Below the pieces are notes generated by a model. It ran no database searches and had not been told where the DNA came from. It was given only the letters and a program-made list of their open reading frames with translations. A stretch of 8,532 bases of DNA from Planctomycetaceae bacterium. GTDB taxonomy: Bacteria > Planctomycetota > Planctomycetia > Pirellulales > Thermoguttaceae. The stretch spans positions 1 to 8,532 of the forward strand of contig DOEZ01000071.1 of NCBI GenBank assembly GCA_003532715.1. Direction: 5' to 3'. Position numbers and translations under genes: made by a program. Position 1 is the stretch's first letter, and every line of letters begins with the position of its first letter. This document shows positions 1-6,204 of the stretch, piece after piece.

Positions 1-402
1 CAGACCACCCGTTCGGTGGCTCTTCCAGGCGAGGGGGCGATGCGGCGGATGACGCAGTGGGTGATCGACGCCTCGAAGCAATGCGGTCGCAATCGGCTGA
101 TGGAGATTGCCACGCCGCAAACCTGGCGGGAGTTGTTGGCCGACTCGGCGGGCGTTCCCCATCGGGTGGTTGCCCACCCCGGTGGTGAATCGACGCACTT
201 CGACTTGGGCTTGGGTCGCGATCCGACCGAGATGCTCGCCGCGGTCGGACCCGAGGGGGGATTCACCGACGACGAAATCACGGCCGCACGCGAGGCGGCT
301 TGGCGAGTGGCCGACTTGGGACGTCGCATCCTGCGCGTGGAAACGGCCGCATTGTGCATGGTCGTCCGGCTGACGTGTCCGGGCAACGAGTCGCGATCGT
401 AG
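1..402 (+). CDS. rsmE: 16S rRNA (uracil-1498-N3)-methyltransferase RsmE, C-terminal part
   Basis: Partial gene, open at the left edge: the frame is already coding at base 1, so the GTG at 16 is internal and not a start. The 133 visible residues are about half of a normal RsmE of roughly 240-250 residues and cover the SPOUT (trefoil-knot) methyltransferase domain. Visible signatures are 'RSV' near the start, 'A.KQCGRNR' (residues 24-32), the cofactor-loop motif GPEGGF (83-88) followed by 'TDDEI', and 'LGRRILRVETA' (106-116), the usual C-terminal knot motif. The family transfers a methyl group from S-adenosylmethionine to N3 of U1498 in 16S rRNA, in the cytosol. The GPEGGF and LRVETA motifs are intact, so the enzyme should be active. 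The gene ends in TAG and converges on the coiled-coil gene with 21 bp between stops. The missing N-terminal PUA-like domain lies outside the window. Confidence 0.93.
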   Translation, partial: QTTRSVALPGEGAMRRMTQWVIDASKQCGRNRLMEIATPQTWRELLADSAGVPHRVVAHPGGESTHFDLGLGRDPTEMLAAVGPEGGFTDDEITAAREAAWRVADLGRRILRVETAALCMVVRLTCPGNESRS

Positions 403-423
403 GGATGTATCCGAGGAATCCCG

Positions 424-3345
424 TCAGTAGTCGCTCGATGGACCGTCGTCTTGTTTGTTGATTCCCAGCCGCGCGAGCCATCGGCGTCCCGTCGAACCCT
501 CGGCGGTTTTCGTGTTGCCGTCGGTTGTCCGGTCCGCGGCGGCGCGTAGGGAATCCTCGGCGAACTGCCGCATGATTTCCTCGACTTCTTGGCGCTGGCG
601 GGCGATTTCCGCACGCTCGATCGAGATTTCGACTTCGGCCTGGCGCAGTGCGGCCTTTAATTCCTCCTGACGTCGCAAGAGGTTCGCGCGCTCCTCCTGA
701 ATCACGGCATCCTGATCCAGAACGGTCTCGATCGCATCGCGCGAGCCCGACGATTCGATCGCTTGCCGTTGCTCTAGGAGTTGTCTCAGCTCGACGAGCT
801 CCACCTCCTTGTCGGTGATCGCGGCGTCCGTGATCCTGATGATCTCATCGATTCGAATTCGTTCGGCGCCTTCTTGCTCGTCGTTTTCGTCGAGGTTTTC
901 CAACGCGTTGAGAAGCCGTTTCTTTCGGGTTTCCCAGTCGAGACCGGTCTCCAACGACGCCGGCAGAGCGCCGCCTTGTCGGACCTTGGCCAACTGTTCC
1001 TCGAGATCCCGATTCGATTGCTTCAATTCACGCAGATCTTCCATGGCCATTTCATACCGCGACTTGAAGTCATCTCGCGATTCGTCCGAATCGCTTCCGG
1101 CCTCGGCTTCGGCGAGTTGCTTCTGCAAGTCATCGAGACGCTCTTCGGCTTCCGAAAGACGCGCGACCAAGGCATCTCGCTCGGACTCCAGCTCGCTTCG
1201 AGCCTCGTCTTCTTCAGCCGTCCGCTCGGTCGGACGTTCGGCTAGTTCGCTTTCGAGACGGGCGCACGTCTGCCTCGCGGCCTTCAATTCTTCCTCCAAA
1301 CGGCTTTCGCGCGTGGCCGCCTCGCCCAGTCGCGATTCGAGTTCGCGGCAACGTCCCTCGAAGGATGAGATGTGCCGTCGCAATTCGGCCAACTGATCGG
1401 TGGCCAGTTCCTCGATCTCGGCTTGCCTTGTCTCCAGTTCGCGTGTCCATGCTCGGCGAGTTTTTTCGAGCTTGCGGGCAATGCGACGACGCTGTTGGTC
1501 GGTTTCGGCCCGCAGGGCGTCCAATTCCCGTTGTTTGGCCGCGAGGTCCTCTTTGTCCTTTTCCGCGGCGTGGAGGGTCTCGTCGAGCCGGCGTTGATCC
1601 TCGCCGATTTGTCGCCGGGCGATAGCCAGTTCTTCCTGTCCATGGCGCAAACTCGCGCTTTCCTCGGCAATCTCGGCGTGTCGCAGATTCAGCTCGTCGA
1701 GTCGTTTTGTCAATTGCTCCTGTTGGGCCTGCAACTGCTGGGCGAACTCGCGTTGCCGCGAGATCGCGTCTTCCTGAACGGCGCTGAGTTGTTCCAGCAA
1801 CGAGCGGCGTTCCGCCTCTCGAGTCTCTCGCGAGGCCGCGTCTTCGGGCGTCTCGCCGGCGAGACGTTCGATTCGTTCGCTTTCGAGACGGGCGCACGTC
1901 TGCCTCGCGGCCGTCAATTCCTCCTCCAGGCGACTCTCGCGCGTGGCCGCCTCGCCCAGCTGCGATTCGAGTTCGCGGCAACGTTCGTCACGCGACGTGA
2001 TCTGCCGCTGCAATTCGGCCAATTGAGCCGTGGCCAGTTGCTCGATCTCGGCTTGCTTCATCTCCAGTTCGCGCGTCCACGACCGGCGAGTTTCTTCGAG
2101 CTTGCGGGCAATGCGACGACGCTGTTGGTCGGTTTCGGCCCGCAGGGCGTCCAGTTCTTGACGCCGCGTCAGCACTTTCGCGCCGTCGGCGTCGACGGCC
2201 TGGCGAGCCTCATCGAGTCTTTGACGCTCGTCCGCCAAAGCTTGCCGGGCCAGCGCGAGTTGTTCCTGTTCCTGGCGCAGACATGCCGTTTCCTGGGCGA
2301 CCTCGGCATGGCGCGAGGCCAATTCGTCGAGTCGTTTCGCCAATTCGTCGTTTCGGGCACGCAGCGTCTCCGCGAGTTCGCGCTGTTGTTCGGTCGCGCG
2401 GTCTTGAGCGCCGCTGAGGTTCTCGAGGAGGACGCGACGCTCGGCGTCGAGAGCTTCCCGGAATGCAACATCACCCGAGAACTCGCCGGCGGGCCGTTCG
2501 ATCCGATCGTGCTCGACAGCAGCGCAAGCTTGCCTTGCCGCCGCGAGTTCTTCCTCCAAACGGGTCTTTTCGTTGCTAGCCTCGTTCAGGCGTAGTTCGA
2601 GTTCACGGTACCGTGTCCGAGTGGTTGTGAGTTCCTCGTCCAACCTGCTCAGTTGTTCGGTCGCAAGTTTCTCCACGTCGCGCCGCATCCGCTCCCACTC
2701 GCGTTGTCGATCGAGTCGTTGTTGTTCGAGGGCGTGGGCGATGCGTTGACGTTGCTGCTCGGTTTCGGCGCGCCGCGCGCCGATTTGTTGTTGCTCGACT
2801 TCCAGCTCGCGCAGCCGTGCATTGAGGGCAGCTTGCGACGCCGCCAGTTTCTTCTTTTCCTCATCGAGTTGGGGTTGCAGCAATATCAGCGACGCTTCTC
2901 GCTGGCGAAGGCGCGCATCAGCCTCAGCTACCTTTGATTGGCGTTCGGTCAACTCCTCGATCCGGCGCGACAGTTGCTCTTGTTCCGCGCGGATGCGTTC
3001 GGCTATCTCATTTTGTTGTTTGGCGGAAAGGCTTCGCGCCTCGGACCACTCGTCCCGGGTCGCTTTTAGTTCTCGAGTGAGTTCGGTGATCCGCTCCGCT
3101 TCGAGCGCTAGTTGTTCGGCCCGCGTCGCCTGCTCTTGGCGGGTCTGCTGGACTTCGGCTTGCGCGTCGCCCAGCTCGCGCAGCATCCGTTGAAGTCGAC
3201 CGGCCAATTCGGCGTGGGTTTCGGAAAAGCGTTGGCGGTTGGCCGACAAAAACGCTTCCATCTCGCCACGATGTCGACGGAGCGTCCGAGTGATCTCGTC
3301 CGATGGAGCGGTGTTGGTCGGGTTTCTGGAGGTCGTATCTTCCAT
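424..3345 (-). CDS. Giant cytoplasmic coiled-coil protein with three 210-residue tandem repeats
   Basis: The 973-residue protein is almost wholly charged heptad-like sequence rich in Glu, Arg, Gln, Ala and Leu, so it should form a long coiled coil. Residues 1-20 are probably disordered. Residues about 25-106 start the coil, 107-736 are three in-register 210-residue repeats, and 737-800 continue the coil. Residues 802-973 form a distinct C-terminal block containing 'LDWETRKKRLLNALE', 'IDEIIRITD', 'DKEVELVELRQLLEQ', 'AEVEISIERAEIARQRQE' and a terminal 'RRWLARLGI' (954-962). I associate this pattern, from memory, with planctomycete coiled-coil proteins that are often auto-named 'Smc'. It is not an SMC: there is no Walker A P-loop, ABC signature or hinge. 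No signal peptide or membrane segment is seen, so a cytoplasmic scaffold or structural role is inferred; the function is unknown. The ATG at 3345 has no clear Shine-Dalgarno sequence. The gene lies 157 bp downstream of the metallopeptidase gene on the same strand and probably has its own promoter. Confidence 0.88.
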   Translation of the reverse strand: MEDTTSRNPTNTAPSDEITRTLRRHRGEMEAFLSANRQRFSETHAELAGRLQRMLRELGDAQAEVQQTRQEQATRAEQLALEAERITELTRELKATRDEWSEARSLSAKQQNEIAERIRAEQEQLSRRIEELTERQSKVAEADARLRQREASLILLQPQLDEEKKKLAASQAALNARLRELEVEQQQIGARRAETEQQRQRIAHALEQQRLDRQREWERMRRDVEKLATEQLSRLDEELTTTRTRYRELELRLNEASNEKTRLEEELAAARQACAAVEHDRIERPAGEFSGDVAFREALDAERRVLLENLSGAQDRATEQQRELAETLRARNDELAKRLDELASRHAEVAQETACLRQEQEQLALARQALADERQRLDEARQAVDADGAKVLTRRQELDALRAETDQQRRRIARKLEETRRSWTRELEMKQAEIEQLATAQLAELQRQITSRDERCRELESQLGEAATRESRLEEELTAARQTCARLESERIERLAGETPEDAASRETREAERRSLLEQLSAVQEDAISRQREFAQQLQAQQEQLTKRLDELNLRHAEIAEESASLRHGQEELAIARRQIGEDQRRLDETLHAAEKDKEDLAAKQRELDALRAETDQQRRRIARKLEKTRRAWTRELETRQAEIEELATDQLAELRRHISSFEGRCRELESRLGEAATRESRLEEELKAARQTCARLESELAERPTERTAEEDEARSELESERDALVARLSEAEERLDDLQKQLAEAEAGSDSDESRDDFKSRYEMAMEDLRELKQSNRDLEEQLAKVRQGGALPASLETGLDWETRKKRLLNALENLDENDEQEGAERIRIDEIIRITDAAITDKEVELVELRQLLEQRQAIESSGSRDAIETVLDQDAVIQEERANLLRRQEELKAALRQAEVEISIERAEIARQRQEVEEIMRQFAEDSLRAAADRTTDGNTKTAEGSTGRRWLARLGINKQDDGPSSDY
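1138..3027 (-). repeat. Three 630-bp in-frame tandem repeats within the coiled-coil gene
   Basis: The repeat units are 2398-3027 (unit 1, residues 107-316), 1768-2397 (unit 2, residues 317-526) and 1138-1767 (unit 3, residues 527-736). The period is exactly 630 bp: landmark 'RAETxQQRxRIA' segments recur 210 residues apart, and no gap is needed in hand alignment. Units 2 and 3 are close at the DNA level: 1465-1523 is identical to 2095-2153 (59 nt), and 1245-1282 is identical to 1875-1912 (38 nt). Unit 1 is clearly more diverged. The phase of the unit boundary is arbitrary, because weaker similarity continues to both sides (for example residues 101-106 and 737-770). 210 residues is a whole number of heptads (30), so duplication would keep the coiled-coil phase. 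Confidence 0.9.
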
Positions 3346-3350
3346 ACAGA

Positions 3351-3379
3351 CCTATAGGTTACGGCTCGTGTCGGGTCAA
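3351..3379 (-). promoter_or_regulatory. Candidate sigma70-type promoter P1 of the coiled-coil gene, predicted leaderless
   Basis: On the minus strand a -35-like TTGACC (3374-3379, 5 of 6 to consensus) is followed, after exactly 17 bp, by a -10-like TATAGG (3351-3356, 4 of 6). Normal spacing puts the transcription start within a base or two of the A of the ATG at 3345. That would give a leaderless mRNA, which fits the lack of a Shine-Dalgarno sequence. The elements are read by eye against the E. coli consensus and may not reflect this organism's sigma factor. Confidence 0.38.
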
Positions 3380-3392
3380 AGAAGGCGGGCCG

Positions 3393-3429
3393 GTTATAAC
3401 GATCGAACGCTCTGAAACGACCGTTGATC
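3393..3429 (-). promoter_or_regulatory. Alternative promoter P2 of the coiled-coil gene, with an imperfect dyad
   Basis: TATAAC (3393-3398 on the minus strand) matches the -10 consensus at 5 of 6 bases and would give a leader of about 41 nt. No good -35 lies 16-18 bp upstream. The place where one would sit is spanned by an imperfect inverted repeat, GATCGAACG (3401-3409) against CGTTGATC (3422-3429) with one bulged base, which could be an operator. P1 has better paired elements, and P2 has the better -10. Confidence 0.22.
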
Positions 3430-3502
3430 CGACGGTTTTTCGGAAGGGTTGGGCATGCTCATGCATCGCGGGTCACCGGGGCGATCCACACCCGTACAAG
3501 AC

Positions 3503-4585
3503 CTATTTGACCGTCTCGATGAATCGCCCCAGTTGAGCGTCGAAAAGCCGCCAGTTGTCGCCGAAAACCGAGGTGAAGTCGGCCAAACGCTGTTCGGGCG
3601 AACGCCTCGTAAAGGGAGGATGCGACGCAGTCAAGGCCAGGTATCGCGCAAATCGGTCGGGCTGTGTCTCGACGAGGTAGAACGTCATGGCCCAAGCCTT
3701 CGCATACGCCGCCACGGGCGACACGTCGAAGAATCGATCGCTCGCGGTCAGTTCGACCGGGAGACTCCCATCATGCTTCGCCGCGACCGTCTCGCGATAG
3801 ACACGCAACCGATCCTGATTGACGCGGTCGGACTGTCTGCCGTGCCCTCGAGCGTCGTGGACGCCGACCGCTTCGAACAGCGTGGCCAAGCCTTCGATGA
3901 CCCACAGCGGCGGCGGGCAATAGCGGTTGTGAATGCCCGTATTGAAGGCCATCTGATGGGTTGCCTCGTGGACCACGGTCGCGGCGTTGCGTTGCCAATC
4001 TCGTCCGTCGCCCTTGCCCAAATGTGTGTCGTAAACGACAATCCGGTTCGTCCTCGGATGGTACAGCCCGACCACATTGCCGGGGGGCGCGATCCCACCG
4101 GCGGCAACATGCCGCTCGAACTCGCTCCGGTCGCGGCAGACGATGACAATCAGAGGAAACGTAGGCTCTTCCAGGCGAAGGCCTCTCACCGAGAAGTAGT
4201 AGACAAACGTCCGATAGAGTTCCTCGAAGCGACCCGCCCACGGATCGCGTCGGCCGGGGGGATGCGCGAGTAGATAGTGCGTGGTTCCGCTCACCTCGTA
4301 GCCGTTGCCCAGTTCGCGAAGCAGTCGGGCACGGAGCTCCGAGACGGAATAGGGTTGGAAACGATCGGCTGTTTGGCGGAAGTCGGTCGCTTTTCGGGGA
4401 TCGACCGAGAACAGTTGCCCGTCGCGGCCCAACAAATGTACCACGTCCGGGCCCCAGGCCAACGGCATGCCTTCGATCTCGCGGCCGTCGACCTCGACTT
4501 GGATCATGCCCATGGCCGCGGGAGCCGGCTGGACGAAAACGAAGGACGCGGCAAGAAGAAACAGGACAGGGGTGACGACGCGCAT
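3503..4585 (-). CDS. Secreted DUF1570-type metallopeptidase-like protein (HEATH motif)
   Basis: The 360-residue protein starts with an apparent Sec signal peptide: MRVV, a hydrophobic run (VLFLLAASFVFV), then likely cleavage after 'APAA' near residue 24. It carries a zincin signature, HEATH (206-210), in 'ATVVHEATHQMAFNTGI', and a downstream 'PLWVIEGLATLFE' whose E231 is the expected third zinc ligand. A C-terminal 'YAKAWAMTFYLVETQPDRFARYL' is typical of DUF1570 proteins, common in planctomycetes. A zinc peptidase acting outside the cytoplasmic membrane is inferred; the substrate is unknown. I chose the ATG at 4585 because GGAG lies 8 nt upstream and the signal peptide then begins at once. 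An in-frame ATG at 4612 would add nine residues without improving the signal. The gene is divergent from the gene at 4795 and is followed, 157 bp on, by the coiled-coil gene. Family assignment is fairly sure; activity is unproven. Confidence 0.88.
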   Translation of the reverse strand: MRVVTPVLFLLAASFVFVQPAPAAMGMIQVEVDGREIEGMPLAWGPDVVHLLGRDGQLFSVDPRKATDFRQTADRFQPYSVSELRARLLRELGNGYEVSGTTHYLLAHPPGRRDPWAGRFEELYRTFVYYFSVRGLRLEEPTFPLIVIVCRDRSEFERHVAAGGIAPPGNVVGLYHPRTNRIVVYDTHLGKGDGRDWQRNAATVVHEATHQMAFNTGIHNRYCPPPLWVIEGLATLFEAVGVHDARGHGRQSDRVNQDRLRVYRETVAAKHDGSLPVELTASDRFFDVSPVAAYAKAWAMTFYLVETQPDRFARYLALTASHPPFTRRSPEQRLADFTSVFGDNWRLFDAQLGRFIETVK

Positions 4586-4593
4586 GGATGTTT

Positions 4594-4597
4594 CTCC
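4594..4597 (-). promoter_or_regulatory. Ribosome binding site deciding the metallopeptidase start
   Basis: GGAG, within GGTGGAGAA on the minus strand, ends 8 nt before the ATG at 4585. The upstream in-frame ATG at 4612 would place this element inside the coding region. This supports the shorter protein. Confidence 0.6.
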
Positions 4598-4694
4598 ACC
4601 GAGCAGACGCATTCCTCGATCCCCGGACGGCCGGAGGAACGCGTGGGAAGCCTCGTTGAAAGTCTACCTTGTGTTCGATGGGGCGGCCGTCGGG

Positions 4695-4725
4695 CGGCCC
4701 GGCGGTGGTCCGCATGGGCGGGCCG
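4695..4725. repeat. GC-rich inverted repeat across the -35 region in the divergent control region
   Basis: CGGCCCG (4695-4701) and CGGGCCG (4719-4725) are perfect 7-bp inverted arms with a 17-bp spacer. They sit just upstream of the -10 at 4732 and flank the spot (4709-4714) where a -35 would lie. GGGCGGCC also occurs twice in tandem, 11 bp apart (4681 and 4692). It could be an operator for the + gene or simply GC-rich sequence. Binding is not shown. Confidence 0.35.
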
Positions 4726-4728
4726 AGG

Positions 4729-4737
4729 TGGTATAAT
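4729..4737 (+). promoter_or_regulatory. Extended -10 promoter for the secreted HEAT/STN-like gene
   Basis: TGG followed directly by a perfect TATAAT (4732-4737) forms an extended -10 element. The -35 position (TCCGCA, 4709-4714) is poor, as is usual for extended -10 promoters. Transcription would start near 4744, giving a leader of about 51 nt before the ATG at 4795. This also argues against any start codon upstream of 4744 for that gene. Confidence 0.6.
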
Positions 4738-4780
4738 AGTTCAAGCCCCGCTCGCTTGCCTGCCGGGAATCGCTTTCATG

Positions 4781-4785
4781 GGAGG
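4781..4785 (+). promoter_or_regulatory. Ribosome binding site deciding the start at 4795
   Basis: A strong GGAGG lies 9 nt upstream of the ATG at 4795. The nearer ATG at 4778 is out of frame and lies before the element. The longer in-frame ATG at 4669 lies upstream of the predicted promoter. Confidence 0.7.
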
Positions 4786-4794
4786 AAATTGGCC

Positions 4795-6072
4795 ATGCTG
4801 GTCGCGCTACTACTGACGGTTGGTTGCTTGGTTTCGGCGCAGCCGGAAGCCGGGCCCGATGAACTGGCAAGCCGCGTGCAAAGCCTGATTCGCCGGCTCG
4901 ACGCTCCGAGGCTCGAAGCTCGCGAGGCCGCCGAGAAGGATCTGACGGGAATGGGGCCCGCCATTCTCGAGCTGCTTCCGGCCGATACGACGGATTTCAG
5001 CCCCGAAGTGCAACAGCGGCTCTCGCGCGTGCGTCAGAAACTCGAACAGGAAGCGGCCGCCGCCGTGGTCGCGACCTCGCGAGTTACGATTCCGGGGCAA
5101 AGAATGCCCCTCTCCAAGGCCGTTGCGGAGATTAGCCGGCGGACGGGCAATCGCATCGTCGATCATCGCGCGCGGGTCGTCGAGCGGCCGGCCGATCCCG
5201 AAGTACACGTTGCTTTCGACAACACGCCTTTCTGGGAAGCGCTGGACGACGTGATGAAGCAGGCCGATTTGACCGTCTATCCTTTTGGCGACGAGCGGGC
5301 CATCTACTTGGTTGATCGGTCCCCCGACGCGCCGCCGTTCGGTTGGAAAGGTTGCTCATCGGGGCCGTTCCGATTCATCCCATCGGAACTGATCGCGCGG
5401 CGAAACACGACGGCGGCCGACGAGGGCGCGTTGCGTCTGAACCTCTTGGTTGTTTGGGAACCTCGTTTGGCGCCGATCGGCCTGACGCAGAAGCTTGGGG
5501 ATATCAAGGCTTTTGACGAGAACGGCGACGAACTGCCGGTCGATGGCCGGCTCGGCGAATTGGAAATACCAGTCAATCCCAATGCGACGTCGGTCCGGCT
5601 TGGGGTTCCGTTTGTTCTTCCGTCGCGTCGAGTGCAGAAGATCGCGCGGCTGACCGGCACGCTCGACGCCCTGGTGCCGGGACCCGTCGAGACGTTTCGC
5701 TTCGACAAGCTGCTCGAGGCAAACGAGACGAGGCAGCGCGTCGCCGGCGCGACGGTAACGCTCCAGCGAGTTCGCGGCAATAACCACACGTGGGAAGTTG
5801 AGATTCATGTCCGTTTCGACGAGGCCAACGACGCGCTGGCCTCGCATCGGGGCTGGATCTTCAACAACGAAGCCTTTTTGGAGAGGCCCGAGGGAGTTCG
5901 CGTGGAAAACGATGGGTTCGAAACGCGAATGCAGAGTCGCAACGAGATTGGGCTTGTCTATCGGTTTCGCCTGGAGGGCTCGCCCGAGAAATGCTCATTT
6001 ATCTACAAAACGCCCGCCAAGATATTTTCGGCCCGGTTCCCGTACGAATTGGAAAACCTCGACCTGCCTTGA
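4795..6072 (+). CDS. Secreted protein with N-terminal HEAT-like repeat and STN-like domain
   Basis: The 425-residue product begins with a short signal peptide (MLVALLLTVGC...), probably cut after 'VSA' at residue 15. Residues about 23-84 ('LIRRLDAPRLEAREAAEKDL', then a Gly-Pro-Ala turn and 'SPEVQQRLSRVRQKL') resemble the single HEAT-like repeat found near the N-terminus of many planctomycete secreted proteins. Residues about 95-174 ('MPLSKAVAEISRRTGNRIV', 'VHVAFDNTPFWEALDDVMKQADL', 'AIYLVD') look like an STN/secretin short domain. The rest appears beta-rich, with 'LRLNLLVVWEPRLAPIG' and a C-terminal 'KTPAKIFSARFPYELENLDLP'. It is probably exported, and the STN-like part suggests binding to a partner or ligand; no enzyme motif is seen. 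Promoter and ribosome binding site support this start over an in-frame ATG 126 bp upstream. Function is unknown; domain calls are by eye. Confidence 0.85.
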   Translation: MLVALLLTVGCLVSAQPEAGPDELASRVQSLIRRLDAPRLEAREAAEKDLTGMGPAILELLPADTTDFSPEVQQRLSRVRQKLEQEAAAAVVATSRVTIPGQRMPLSKAVAEISRRTGNRIVDHRARVVERPADPEVHVAFDNTPFWEALDDVMKQADLTVYPFGDERAIYLVDRSPDAPPFGWKGCSSGPFRFIPSELIARRNTTAADEGALRLNLLVVWEPRLAPIGLTQKLGDIKAFDENGDELPVDGRLGELEIPVNPNATSVRLGVPFVLPSRRVQKIARLTGTLDALVPGPVETFRFDKLLEANETRQRVAGATVTLQRVRGNNHTWEVEIHVRFDEANDALASHRGWIFNNEAFLERPEGVRVENDGFETRMQSRNEIGLVYRFRLEGSPEKCSFIYKTPAKIFSARFPYELENLDLP

Positions 6073-6113
6073 GTCTTCACAACGGGGCGCGAGATTGTAG
6101 GCTGGATCGATCT

Positions 6114-6190
6114 GTAGATGGGTCAAGCTCCGCGAGCCCCACCAGCCGTTTTTGATTCTGGTGGGGCTCGCGGAACTCGACCCACCCTAC
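6114..6190. repeat. Long imperfect inverted repeat between convergent genes
   Basis: Two 26-bp arms (6120-6145 and 6158-6183) are complementary at 24 of 26 positions, around a 12-bp loop containing five Ts (6146-6157). GTAG (6114-6117) and CTAC (6187-6190) extend the outer stem after a small bulge. The arms share the core TCCGCGAGCCCCACCAG. It lies 41 bp past the stop of the + gene and 14 bp past the stop of the - gene. I recall very similar 'GTAGGGTGGGTC...GAGCCCCACC' palindromes scattered in planctomycete genomes, so a REP/MITE-like dispersed element is likely. A transcript from either strand would fold into a strong hairpin that could end or stabilise both mRNAs. No T-run follows the stem, so it is not a classical intrinsic terminator. 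Confidence 0.82.
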
Positions 6191-6204
6191 GCATACGAAT
6201 CGGG

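Noticed and set aside
402..422. GGGAT/ATCCC hairpin between the convergent stops as a shared terminator
   Set aside because: Five base pairs, no T-run on either strand; easily due to chance.
1372..2595. A 407-codon open frame on the + strand, with others at 781-1245 and 809-1396, antisense to the coiled-coil gene
   Set aside because: The complement of Glu/Arg/Gln-rich GC-biased repeats lacks stops. The predicted peptide repeats with the same 630-bp period and has no family features or start signal.
1138..3027. Tandem repeats as a CRISPR or satellite array
   Set aside because: The units are 630 bp, in frame and protein-coding; there are no short repeats with unique spacers and no cas genes in the window.
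424..3345. Naming the coiled-coil protein Smc or a chromosome-partition ATPase
   Set aside because: No Walker A, Walker B, ABC signature or hinge is present; similarity would rest on coiled-coil composition only.
3420..3440. Short hairpin ACCGT/ACGGT followed by TTTT on the + strand, as an intrinsic terminator
   Set aside because: The stem is only 5 bp and there is no + strand gene upstream for it to end; it is the wrong way round for the metallopeptidase gene.
3449..4273. A 274-codon open frame on the + strand opposite the metallopeptidase gene
   Set aside because: The minus strand carries signal peptide, HEATH motif and ribosome binding site; the + product shows no recognisable domain.
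4795..4840. Lipoprotein signal (LTVGC) in the secreted HEAT/STN-like protein
   Set aside because: Thr and Val occupy the -3 and -2 positions, a poor lipobox; a type I site after VSA fits better.
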